In this document: positions 1 through 4,150 of the stretch, in pieces
Position numbering within the stretch: position 1 is the first letter of the stretch
Layout: each line of letters opens with the position of its first letter
Source of the DNA: an uncultured Oscillospiraceae bacterium
Lineage (GTDB): Bacteria; Bacillota; Clostridia; Oscillospirales; Oscillospiraceae
Direction of reading: 5' to 3'
Assembly: GCA_900758315.1 (NCBI GenBank)
Contig: CAAERF010000077.1
Location: 1-6,439, forward strand
DNA length: 6,439 nt
Translations under genes and position numbers: made by a program
Notes under the pieces: generated by a model
Database searches by the model: none
Told to the model about the DNA's origin: nothing
The model's input: the letters and a program-made list of their open reading frames with translations, nothing else

Positions 1-360
1 ATTGCTCACTTCCGTGTAGATCGGCTAACAAGTGTAGAAAATCTGGAAACTTACTTTATGCCGATAGAGGGATTTGATGTAGCCTCCTATACAAATAAAA
101 TGGTTGATATGTTTACATCGGAGTCATCGAAGGAAGTAACCCTTCTATGTGAAAACGAATTGATGAGAGTAATCATAGATCATTATGGAGAAGATGCTGC
201 TGTTGATAGGTATGATGATACACACTTCACAGCCAAAATTGAAGTGAACCCCAGTGGAACTTTTTATGGCTGGATATTCAAATTCAAAGGGAAAATAAAA
301 ATTCTCTCTCCCAAAGAGTGCATTACGGAAATCCAGCAAATCGCTCAGGAATTTATATAG
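1..360 (+). CDS. WYL-domain transcriptional regulator, C-terminal part (5' end outside window)
   Basis: The frame is open from the first base, so the gene begins upstream of the window; 119 residues are visible. The opening residues HFRVDRL are typical of the end of a WYL domain, the Sm-like fold that binds ligands or nucleic acid in many bacterial regulators. The rest matches the C-terminal extension (WCX) of these proteins: a strand-helix segment around VTLLCENELMRVIIDHYGED, then HFTAKIEV, FYGWIFKFKGKIKILSP and a final helix. The N-terminal DNA-binding domain would lie to the left. The gene is followed at once by a strong terminator, so it is transcribed separately from the repressor module downstream. 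Whether it is element cargo or host flank cannot be told from here. The family call is confident; the regulated target is unknown. Confidence 0.85.
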   Translation: MAHFRVDRLTSVENLETYFMPIEGFDVASYTNKMVDMFTSESSKEVTLLCENELMRVIIDHYGEDAAVDRYDDTHFTAKIEVNPSGTFYGWIFKFKGKIKILSPKECITEIQQIAQEFI

Positions 361-363
361 TGC

Positions 364-397
364 AAAAGAGGTGTTATTGATTTTTAACACCTCTTTT
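364..397 (+). terminator. Intrinsic terminator after the WYL regulator
   Basis: A perfect 13-bp inverted repeat (AAAAGAGGTGTTA with TAACACCTCTTTT) encloses an 8-base loop and ends in four T residues. It starts 3 bases after the stop codon. The A-run on the other side means it could also stop transcription from the opposite strand. Confidence 0.85.
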
Positions 398-415
398 CAA
401 ATGGAATTTTTGTCC

Positions 416-444
416 TTGAAGTGAACGGATGTTCGATATACAAT
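416..444 (+). promoter_or_regulatory. Sigma-A promoter of the repressor-protease operon
   Basis: A -35 box TTGAAG (416-421) and a -10 box TACAAT (439-444) are separated by exactly 17 bp, predicting a start near 451. One inverted repeat lies in the spacer (423-434) and another just past the expected start (455-474), a layout expected of an autoregulated repressor promoter. Confidence 0.7.
423..434. promoter_or_regulatory. GAAC-N4-GTTC inverted repeat in the promoter spacer
   Basis: GAAC GGAT GTTC lies between the -35 and -10 boxes. With its flanks (TGAAC-N4-GTTCG) it differs by one base from the CGAAC-N4-GTTCG core known for Gram-positive LexA/DinR boxes. It may be an SOS box or a second, differently spaced site for the element's own repressor. 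It shares GATGTTCG (428-435) with the downstream operator (453-460). Confidence 0.4.
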
Positions 445-454
445 ATAAGCAAGA

Positions 455-474
455 TGTTCGCAGTTCGTCGAACA
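455..474. promoter_or_regulatory. Operator-like repeat TGTTCG-N8-CGAACA (copy 1)
   Basis: TGTTCG (455-460) and CGAACA (469-474) form inverted half-sites with 8 bases between them, lying from about +5 to +24 of the predicted transcript and ending just before the ribosome site. The same arrangement recurs as a perfect palindrome at 1557-1576. It probably binds the XRE repressor encoded just downstream. Confidence 0.6.
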
Positions 475-491
475 AATGAGAGGTGAATGCT

Positions 492-860
492 GTGGGCAAT
501 ATAACTTTTGGATCATTTATAGCTGAGAAACGCAAGGCACATAAATTCAATTTACGCGATACAGCCAAGCATTTGAATATTGCTTATGGCTATCTGTGTG
601 ACATTGAACAAAGCCGCCGTCCTGCTCCCACTGGAGATTTTGTGGAACGCATCTCTGCCTTTCTGAATTTGGATAAATCAGAACATGAGTTGCTTTTGGA
701 TTTGGCCGCAAAATCACGCAATACAGTATCTGCTGATTTGCCAGACTATATCATGGAAAAAGATATTGTTCGGGCGGCCTTGCGTGTGGCAAAAGAAGTA
801 GACGCTACCGATGAAGAATGGCAGACATTTATGAAAATGCTAAAGGAGCGTAAACGATAG
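492..860 (+). CDS. XRE-family helix-turn-helix repressor (ImmR-like)
   Basis: This 122-residue protein has an N-terminal XRE/lambda-Cro helix-turn-helix domain (about residues 5-62). The recognition-helix region reads YLCDIEQSRRPAP, very close to the usual YLSxIExGRRxPs pattern of phage and ICE repressors. The C-terminal 60 residues are charged, helical and probably serve oligomerisation or protease recognition. I chose GTG at 492 because AGGTGA (481-486) sits 5 bases upstream; the GTG at 483 would lie inside the ribosome site. A metalloprotease gene begins 11 bp after the stop, as in the immR-immA pair of ICEBs1, where the protease cleaves the repressor to induce excision. The promoter carries operator-like repeats, suggesting autoregulation. 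The fold is secure; the repressor role is inferred from context. Confidence 0.85.
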   Translation: MGNITFGSFIAEKRKAHKFNLRDTAKHLNIAYGYLCDIEQSRRPAPTGDFVERISAFLNLDKSEHELLLDLAAKSRNTVSADLPDYIMEKDIVRAALRVAKEVDATDEEWQTFMKMLKERKR

Positions 861-871
861 GGGGGAAAGCT

Positions 872-1486
872 TTGTCAATTCCACAAATCCGTACAGAAGC
901 AATCGAAGCGGTAGGGCGAAAAATCCTGATGGAATATGATCCCTCTCTGCTATCCGGTCAACCGTGTCCTGTGCCAATCGAAACCATTATTGAGACAAAG
1001 TTTGATCTAATCCTGGAGTTTCATACACTAAGAAAAAACCCCAAGATATTAGGGGAAACAATTTTCGATGACGGTGCCGTTGTTTTATATGACCAGATAC
1101 AGAGACAGTATCGAATGATTGCAGTAAGAGCCGGTACAATCTTAATTGATGAACGGCTTTGTGATCCGTCAAAATTAGGGCGGCTCCGTTTTACCTGTGC
1201 CCATGAGCTGGCTCATTGGGTACTACATAAGAAGTTGTACTCTGGTACTGGAGATGTTGCTGCTTATAACGGAAATGTTTCTTCCGACGAAAGTCATGGC
1301 ATAATTGAGCGTCAGGCGGATACTCTGGCTTCTGCTCTGCTGATGCCTTTACCGCAGATCAAAAAATGTTTTTACCGGCTTAGAATAGGCCGGACAGATG
1401 AACAGCTCATTGCTGAAATGGCAAATATTTTTGAGGTTTCCAAGCAAGCAATGCAGATTCGTCTAAAATCCAGGAACCTGATATAA
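872..1486 (+). CDS. ImmA/IrrE family metallo-endopeptidase (anti-repressor protease)
   Basis: This 204-residue protein carries the zinc-protease signature HELAH at residues 111-115 within CAHELAHWVLH. A downstream glutamate in ERQADTLASALLMP (E146) fits the third zinc ligand of the family, and the LMP tail of that helix is typical. Proteins of this family, such as ImmA of ICEBs1, cleave the partner repressor after DNA damage or quorum signals and so release the mobile element. The start is TTG at 872, preceded by the G-rich ribosome site GGGGGGAAA. It is probably co-transcribed with the repressor. The C-terminal part (about 160-204) looks like a small helical segment (EQLIAEMANIFEVSKQAMQIRL) common in the family. 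The repressor next door is the likely substrate, which is inference. Confidence 0.9.
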   Translation: MSIPQIRTEAIEAVGRKILMEYDPSLLSGQPCPVPIETIIETKFDLILEFHTLRKNPKILGETIFDDGAVVLYDQIQRQYRMIAVRAGTILIDERLCDPSKLGRLRFTCAHELAHWVLHKKLYSGTGDVAAYNGNVSSDESHGIIERQADTLASALLMPLPQIKKCFYRLRIGRTDEQLIAEMANIFEVSKQAMQIRLKSRNLI

Positions 1487-1556
1487 CCAAAGGGGGGAAT
1501 AGAGGGAGGCACTGCCCTCTCTCACTCTCCTCTGCTATGCTATTTTGTACCTAATA

Positions 1557-1576
1557 TGTTCGCAATATTGCGAACA
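1557..1576. promoter_or_regulatory. Perfect 20-bp palindrome, operator TGTTCG-N8-CGAACA (copy 2)
   Basis: TGTTCGCAAT is followed directly by its exact inverse complement, with the centre between 1566 and 1567. The outer six bases on each side and the 8-base spacing equal those of the repeat at 455-474. It overlaps the last base of a -10-like TAATAT (1552-1557) and ends just before the AAGGAGGG ribosome site of the next gene. Probably the same repressor acts here. No convincing -35 box is visible. Confidence 0.7.
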
Positions 1577-1590
1577 AGGAGGGATGTTCT

Positions 1591-2127
1591 ATGAGAAAAG
1601 AAAGTACAACAATCCAAAAATGTAACAGCAGGCTAACAGCTTTGGGGCTTAACAGCGATGCTGCGTTTCATAGAAGTAAGCTGATTCTAAAGATTTACCG
1701 TGATGTAGTCTGGGTTCTGAGTGAACGGGCAGAAGAATTACAAGAAACTGCTTGGATTATGGGAGAACAAGATATAGAGTCTGGCCTCTGCTATCTTGAA
1801 AATTTTGCACCAGATATTGAACTGCAAGCCTTTGAAGAAAAAGTTTGCTGCCTTGTTCAAAATCAAATGCTAGTCAATATTATTGACCGTGCACTCCTTC
1901 GTCTGAAACGGTATCCGGATCGAGGAGAACTTTACTATGAAATTTTGACTAAGCAATTCATCTATCGGTTCAACAGCACAGAGAAAGAATTGCTGGAAGA
2001 ACTAAATATAGAGCGCAGTGTCTTTTATGACCGAAAACGAGAAGCCATCTATTTATTTTCTGTTTGCTTGTTTGGATATTCTATTCCAGAAGTCCTGGAG
2101 GAGCTGCCCCGACTAAATCCCGACTAA
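1591..2127 (+). CDS. ArpU/sigma-region-4-like regulatory protein
   Basis: This 178-residue protein resembles the ArpU-type and sigma-region-4-like regulators found in phages and ICEs of Firmicutes. The N-terminal half is helical and charged. The C-terminal half reads RALLRLKRYPDRGELYYEIL, then TEKELLEELNIERSVFYDRK and REAIYLFSVCLFG (about residues 100-161), a layout like a sigma-70 region 4 helix-turn-helix in which RSVFYDRKREAI is the recognition helix. AAGGAGGG (1576-1583) lies 7 bases before the ATG. A perfect operator palindrome directly upstream implies control by the XRE repressor. The last codons (RLNPD) are already part of the 11-bp CCGAC repeat that continues past the stop. I infer a transcriptional activator of the downstream leader promoter; family assignment is moderate because it rests on pattern only. 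Confidence 0.6.
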   Translation: MRKESTTIQKCNSRLTALGLNSDAAFHRSKLILKIYRDVVWVLSERAEELQETAWIMGEQDIESGLCYLENFAPDIELQAFEEKVCCLVQNQMLVNIIDRALLRLKRYPDRGELYYEILTKQFIYRFNSTEKELLEELNIERSVFYDRKREAIYLFSVCLFGYSIPEVLEELPRLNPD

Positions 2128-2175
2128 ATCCCGACAAATCCCCGACCTAATCCCTACTCCCTTCCGACTTCCGAC
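2107..2175. repeat. Phased 11-bp CCGAC repeats, iteron-like
   Basis: CCGAC occurs at 2109, 2120, 2131, 2142 and 2164, with a one-base variant CCTAC at 2153: six units at exactly 11-bp spacing. A further copy at 2171 is shifted to 7-bp spacing. The first units are full CCCGACTAAAT blocks and later ones drift. The array covers the stop codon of the ArpU-like gene and ends two bases before an extended -10 promoter. Phasing near one helical turn suggests a protein that binds one DNA face, taking the place of a -35 contact. Confidence 0.75.
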
Positions 2176-2176
2176 C

Positions 2177-2185
2177 TGCTATACT
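2177..2185 (+). promoter_or_regulatory. Extended -10 promoter (TGcTATACT)
   Basis: TG at 2177-2178 and TATACT at 2180-2185 match the extended -10 pattern TGnTATAAT with one mismatch. The place of the -35 box is occupied by the CCGAC repeats and has no TTGACA-like sequence, which suggests activator dependence. The start would lie near 2192, giving a leader of about 235 bases before the sigma-like gene. Confidence 0.5.
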
Positions 2186-2203
2186 TGTTATAGTGGCAGG
2201 AAT

Positions 2204-2216
2204 GCGCTAAATTGAA
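2204..2216 (+). repeat. 13-base motif GCGCTAAATTGAA, copy 1
   Basis: This 13-mer is repeated exactly at 3386-3398. Here it lies about 12 bases after the predicted transcript start and 16 bases before the first terminator stem. In both places a hairpin follows, so it may be a shared protein-binding site in leader RNA or DNA. Confidence 0.55.
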
Positions 2217-2232
2217 TACTTTTCTACATAAG

Positions 2233-2256
2233 GCCCGGCATTAACCGGGCTTTTTT
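2233..2256 (+). terminator. Leader terminator T1
   Basis: GCCCGG (2233-2238) and CCGGGC (2245-2250) form an all-GC stem around a CATTAA loop, followed by six T residues (2251-2256). The stem can extend by AAG/TTT pairs at its base. It would end leader transcripts about 65 bases after the predicted start and also stops read-through from the ArpU-like gene. Confidence 0.85.
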
Positions 2257-2287
2257 CATTCCTGCTGCAATATGGCGGCAGGAACAT

Positions 2288-2322
2288 GGCTGGAGGTGAA
2301 AACACTTCCGGCCTTTTTCTTT
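2288..2322 (+). terminator. Leader terminator T2
   Basis: GGCTGGAGGTG (2288-2298) pairs over 11 positions (two G-T wobbles) with CACTTCCGGCC (2303-2313) around an AAAA loop, and is followed by TTTTTCTTT (2314-2322). It is a second intrinsic terminator 32 bases after T1, with little room for a promoter before the next ribosome site. Confidence 0.7.
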
Positions 2323-2343
2323 GCCCGGTATTAGGAGGCCGGT

Positions 2344-2456
2344 ATGCGCTGGGAGGCGTACATAGCAAAATATCCATGACACCGTTTAAATTCGCTGACT
2401 ACCAAGAATTTGAACGGAGGAAAGGATATGACGAGAGTATTCATTTGGAAAAATAA
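2344..2456 (+). pseudogene. Possible decayed small gene overlapping the sigma-like gene start
   Basis: A strong AGGAGG (2333-2338) stands 5 bases before ATG 2344, but that frame encodes only MRWEAYIAKYP before TGA (2377-2379). An ATGA overlap opens a second frame at 2376 that encodes 26 residues beginning MTPFKFADYQEFERRKGYDE and ending at 2456, inside the sigma-like gene. Between them, the third frame reads HDTV (2375-2386). Joining the pieces gives a smooth MRWEAYIAKY-HDTV-KFADYQEFERR, as if single-base insertions near 2374 and in the TTT at 2385-2387 had broken one small gene. The alternative is a translated leader peptide plus a coupled small frame. No function is known to me. Confidence 0.35.
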
Positions 2457-2976
2457 CAGCCCACAGGAATGGGAGGAAATCAGTTTTTCAGCGTTCAGTA
2501 AGGCACGCCGCAATGGTTGCTTTACTGGGCGCTTTTTTGTTGAAACAGTCAAAATGTTCCGTGATGAAGATGACCGCATTATCATGGAATGTTCTCGCAA
2601 AGATTTTGAAAAATACCAACAGGAGGACCGCCACAGCCGCTATCTCCAGGAACATGAGAAAAGTCGCTCTATATTCCCGGCTTCTCATGTGGGAGATCGT
2701 GACGGCACAGAGGAAGGTTATCAGGATACAGATTTGTTTGTGGATGAATCTGTTGATACTGCGGAACAAGCAATTTGTAATCTTCTTATGGCCGATCTGC
2801 ACCGTGCTTTGCAGCAGCTGAGTCAGAAAGAACGCTCTTTTATCTTGGATTATTACGGCATGGAAAAGCCAAGTACACTGCAATTAGCCAAAAGATATGG
2901 CATTAGTCAGCCCGCAGCTCATAAGCGTCTGAAAAAAATTGAAGAAAAAATAAAAAAGTTGGTTATAGATTTCTAA
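2428..2976 (+). CDS. Sigma-70 region 4-like regulatory protein
   Basis: This 182-residue protein has a C-terminal sigma-70 region 4-type helix-turn-helix (about residues 125-178): LHRALQQLSQKERSFILDYY, then STLQLAKRYGISQPAAHKRL, then a basic helix KKIEEKIKKLV. The N-terminal part is charged, contains a region with WKNNSPQEWEEISFSAFSKA, and is not the usual region 2, so it may act as an accessory or element-specific sigma-like regulator. Similar short sigma-like genes are common in clostridial conjugative elements. ATG 2428 was chosen because GGAGG (2416-2420) lies 7 bases upstream; a TTG at 2410 would precede it. It is preceded by two terminators and probably depends on read-through of them. 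Which promoters it serves is unknown. Confidence 0.75.
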   Translation: MTRVFIWKNNSPQEWEEISFSAFSKARRNGCFTGRFFVETVKMFRDEDDRIIMECSRKDFEKYQQEDRHSRYLQEHEKSRSIFPASHVGDRDGTEEGYQDTDLFVDESVDTAEQAICNLLMADLHRALQQLSQKERSFILDYYGMEKPSTLQLAKRYGISQPAAHKRLKKIEEKIKKLVIDF

Positions 2977-2990
2977 AAAAAGTGGCAGTA

Positions 2991-3019
2991 GCAAGTGAAA
3001 GGGAAATCCTTTCACTTGC
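2991..3019. other. Perfect 12-bp hairpin after the sigma-like gene
   Basis: GCAAGTGAAAGG and CCTTTCACTTGC pair without mismatch around a 5-base loop. No T-run follows on the + strand; on the - strand seven T residues come about 9 bases after the stem. It may be a weak or Rho-assisted terminator, a bidirectional one, or an RNA-processing or DNA-binding site. Confidence 0.6.
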
Positions 3020-3022
3020 ACC

Positions 3023-3052
3023 TTGACAACCTCATATACGAATCATTAAGTT
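3023..3052 (+). promoter_or_regulatory. Possible promoter inside the intergenic interval
   Basis: A perfect -35 box TTGACA (3023-3028) is followed at 18 bp by TAAGTT (3047-3052), a weak -10 match. It would start an RNA near 3059 running through the hairpin-rich interval to the mazF-like gene. The -10 is poor, so this is tentative. Confidence 0.3.
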
Positions 3053-3285
3053 TGATCCTCTTTGGGCGTAATAGCCGCTACATCAGCGGTATATTTTCTG
3101 AGAGCTGCCACTCGCATAACAGGCCAACCCATTTTTGCTGTATAGATGAGTTTTCGGTTTATCAGAAATATATCAGGCTGGAATACATCGGATGGCATCC
3201 GGTCATGGCATAACAAGGAGGAAAGCTCTCTTACAGCCATAGTCCGAGCGTGATAATAACCGTCGCAGGCCATGGGTAAGACCAA
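3046..3285 (-). CDS. Possible small protein on the opposite strand, unrecognised
   Basis: A 79-codon frame reads protein-like near its end (RKLIYTAKMGWPVMRV, then RKYTADVAAITPKEDQT) and terminates 27 bases from the perfect hairpin at 2991-3019, which could serve as its terminator facing the sigma-like gene. Against it, none of the possible starts (TTG 3285, ATG 3273, ATG 3240, ATG 3198) has a recognisable ribosome site, and every gene around it is on the + strand. I do not recognise a family. It may be a relic or a chance frame. Confidence 0.2.
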   Translation of the reverse strand: MVLPMACDGYYHARTMAVRELSSLLCHDRMPSDVFQPDIFLINRKLIYTAKMGWPVMRVAALRKYTADVAAITPKEDQT

Positions 3286-3373
3286 ACGAAGTGGAGGTGA
3301 AACTCCTGAGAAGCAGGCCAGCCACCTGCGGCTTAATGATTACCCAAATCCCTGGGGTGTCGTGGACAAGTAA
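3272..3373 (+). CDS. Possible 33-residue protein or 3' remnant of a small gene
   Basis: ATG 3272 opens a frame encoding GKTKRSGGETPEKQ, then ASHLRLNDYPNPWGVVDK before TAA at 3371. The composition looks coded rather than random, but there is no good ribosome site. In the neighbouring frame directly upstream, SYSHSPSVIITVAGHG runs from 3229 to a TAA at 3277-3279, just after a strong AAGGAGG (3215-3221) that lacks a start codon. Removing one G from the GGG at 3274-3276 would fuse the two into one protein of about 50 residues. I read it as a possibly broken small gene; the same bases can also fold into stems. Confidence 0.3.
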   Translation: MGKTKRSGGETPEKQASHLRLNDYPNPWGVVDK

Positions 3374-3385
3374 GGGATAAAACAG

Positions 3386-3398
3386 GCGCTAAATTGAA
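3386..3398 (+). repeat. 13-base motif GCGCTAAATTGAA, copy 2
   Basis: Exact second copy of the 13-mer at 2204-2216. Its final GAA forms the base of the long hairpin at 3396-3428 in front of the mazF-like gene. Confidence 0.55.
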
Positions 3399-3428
3399 GG
3401 AGACTCTGTAATTTGCAGAGCCTCCTTC
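3396..3428 (+). terminator. Long hairpin upstream of the mazF-like gene, attenuator-like
   Basis: GAAGGAG plus CTCTG pairs with CAGAG plus CTCCTTC, twelve pairs with a single A/C mismatch, around a TAATTTG loop. The tail is only TTAC, so termination would be weak. It sits about 36 bases before the mazF-like start and may modulate read-through or protect the mRNA 5' end. Confidence 0.45.
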
Positions 3429-3464
3429 TTACATAATCAAATCTCAAAACATAGGAGGATGAAC

Positions 3465-3845
3465 ATGAAAGAAGATTGGATTTATAAGCGTGGGGATTTA
3501 TATTATGCCAATTTGAACCCTTATTTTGGATCAGAGCAAGGCGGCACCCGTCCTGTCCTGGTTCTTCAAAACAATGTGGGGAATTTTTTCTGCCCCACTT
3601 TGATCGTAGCTCCACTCACCAGTAAATGGATTAAGAAAAAGGAGCTGCCCACACACTATGCACTGGAGAGCGTTCCAGAGCTTGGACTGAAATCTGTTGT
3701 TCTGCTGGAGCAAATTAAAACGATTGATAAAAGGCGTGTTTTATCGTACATTGGGCGCGTATCTCGCGAAGAAATGAGAGCGATTGATGATGCTCTGCAA
3801 GTTAGTTTAGATATTCATATTCCGGAGGAAATGGAGGCTCCGTAA
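3465..3845 (+). CDS. PemK/MazF-family toxin, mRNA interferase
   Basis: This 126-residue protein has the MazF core: YKRGDLYYANLNPYFGSEQG (residues 7-26), TRPVLVLQNNVGN, and PTLIVAPLTS. Arg29 and Thr52 occupy the places of the catalytic arginine and threonine of Bacillus MazF, so it is probably an active sequence-specific endoribonuclease. Length is usual for the family. ATG 3465 was chosen because AGGAGG (3453-3458) lies 6 bases upstream; the ATG at 3459 abuts the ribosome site. No MazE-like antitoxin stands upstream, where such genes normally lie. The next gene, 30 bases on, is an excisionase-like helix-turn-helix protein. It may stabilise the element or act in its excision control; its antitoxin is unidentified. 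Confidence 0.88.
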   Translation: MKEDWIYKRGDLYYANLNPYFGSEQGGTRPVLVLQNNVGNFFCPTLIVAPLTSKWIKKKELPTHYALESVPELGLKSVVLLEQIKTIDKRRVLSYIGRVSREEMRAIDDALQVSLDIHIPEEMEAP

Positions 3846-3875
3846 GGCCACTTACCGGATAAAGGAGGCGTTTTT

Positions 3876-4103
3876 ATGTTTGAAGCAAGAATTGCGGAAT
3901 TGAACCGCTTTAATGAACAAAATCCTGTCAGCTATGACAAAAGAACCTATACGGTCGATGAGATTCAGGACATTCTGGGTATCAGTCGTCCCACAGCATA
4001 TAATCTGGTAAAACAAGGTGTATTCCACAGCGTCAGAGTCGGCGGTCATATCCGCATTTCCAAAAAGAGCTTTGATGACTGGCTGGATCACACAGATGAA
4101 TGA
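3876..4103 (+). CDS. Excisionase-like helix-turn-helix protein
   Basis: This 75-residue protein carries one winged MerR/excisionase-type domain (HTH_17 style, about residues 24-72): YTVDEIQDILGISRPTAYNL, VKQGVFHSVRVGGHIRISKK, then SFDDWL. Such proteins bend DNA and direct the integrase toward excision, or act as small regulators. The first 20 residues are a short helical lead. AAAGGAGG lies 8 bases before the ATG. It follows the mazF-like gene by 30 bp and is closed by a terminator, so the two form one unit. It could be the recombination directionality factor, or the partner that neutralises or regulates the toxin; the sequence alone does not decide. Confidence 0.75.
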   Translation: MFEARIAELNRFNEQNPVSYDKRTYTVDEIQDILGISRPTAYNLVKQGVFHSVRVGGHIRISKKSFDDWLDHTDE

Positions 4104-4109
4104 TTTGTC

Positions 4110-4150
4110 AAGGATGCCGATCTCCAAATCGACATCCTTAACTTTTTTTC
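4110..4150 (+). terminator. Intrinsic terminator after the mazF-excisionase unit
   Basis: AAGGATG-C-CGAT pairs with ATCG-A-CATCCTT (eleven pairs, one mismatch) around a CTCCAA loop, followed by AAC and seven T residues (4143-4149). It separates the mazF unit from the integrase unit. Confidence 0.85.

Larger units (their letters stand above)
2192..2343 (+). promoter_or_regulatory. Structured leader with two terminators and competing stems
   Basis: The leader in front of the sigma-like gene contains mutually exclusive pairings. GCAGGAATG (2196-2204) can pair with CATTCCTGC (2257-2265), enclosing the first terminator, while CCTGCTGC (2261-2268) can instead pair with GCGGCAGG (2275-2282). A second terminator follows at 2288-2322. 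CCGGCCT (2308-2314) can also pair with AGGCCGG (2336-2342), which would cover part of the AGGAGG ribosome site at 2333-2338. This resembles an attenuation or antitermination control region. The ligand or factor is unknown. Confidence 0.5.
2977..3464. other. Hairpin-rich interval without a confident gene
   Basis: Nearly 490 bases hold no well-supported gene. They contain a perfect hairpin (2991-3019), a canonical -35-like TTGACA (3023-3028), a CCGCT/AGCGG hairpin (3075-3089), a CGGATG-G-CATCCG palindrome (3189-3201), and an isolated AAGGAGG (3215-3221) with no start codon at the right distance. A cluster of stems follows: TGGGTAA/TTACCCA enclosing GGAG/CTCC and GCAGG/CCTGC (3273-3346), then ATCCCT/AGGGAT (3348-3378). 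Last comes a long hairpin at 3396-3428. The interval could be a structured non-coding RNA leading into the mazF-like gene, or the remains of small genes. Confidence 0.5.

Noticed and set aside
23..33. GGCTAACAAGT as another integrase arm repeat near the left edge
   Set aside because: It lies inside the WYL coding frame and matches only the GTTAGC part in reverse; probably chance.
1501..1520. Inverted repeat AGAGGG-N8-CCCTCT after the ImmA-like gene, as a terminator
   Set aside because: The stem is only 6 bp and is followed by a CT-rich stretch without a T-run; too weak to list.
1529..1557. Sigma-A promoter before the ArpU-like gene using TAATAT as -10
   Set aside because: No -35-like sequence at 16-18 bp spacing (CCTCTG at 17 bp); the promoter cannot be placed with confidence.
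2286..2456. One 56-codon reading frame from ATG 2286 through terminator T2
   Set aside because: It runs through the terminator hairpin, has a poor ribosome site, and its first 30 residues do not look coded; only its end is kept as part of the possible broken small gene.
2995..3213. 72-codon + strand frame in the intergenic interval
   Set aside because: No ribosome site, starts within the perfect hairpin, and has an unconvincing composition rich in His, Ser and Cys.
3215..3430. Group I intron remnant, because ATAGTCC (3239-3245) and GCTAAATTG (3388-3396) resemble conserved core pieces
   Set aside because: They are in the wrong order, no GACT partner precedes ATAGTCC in the interval, and no other core elements were found.
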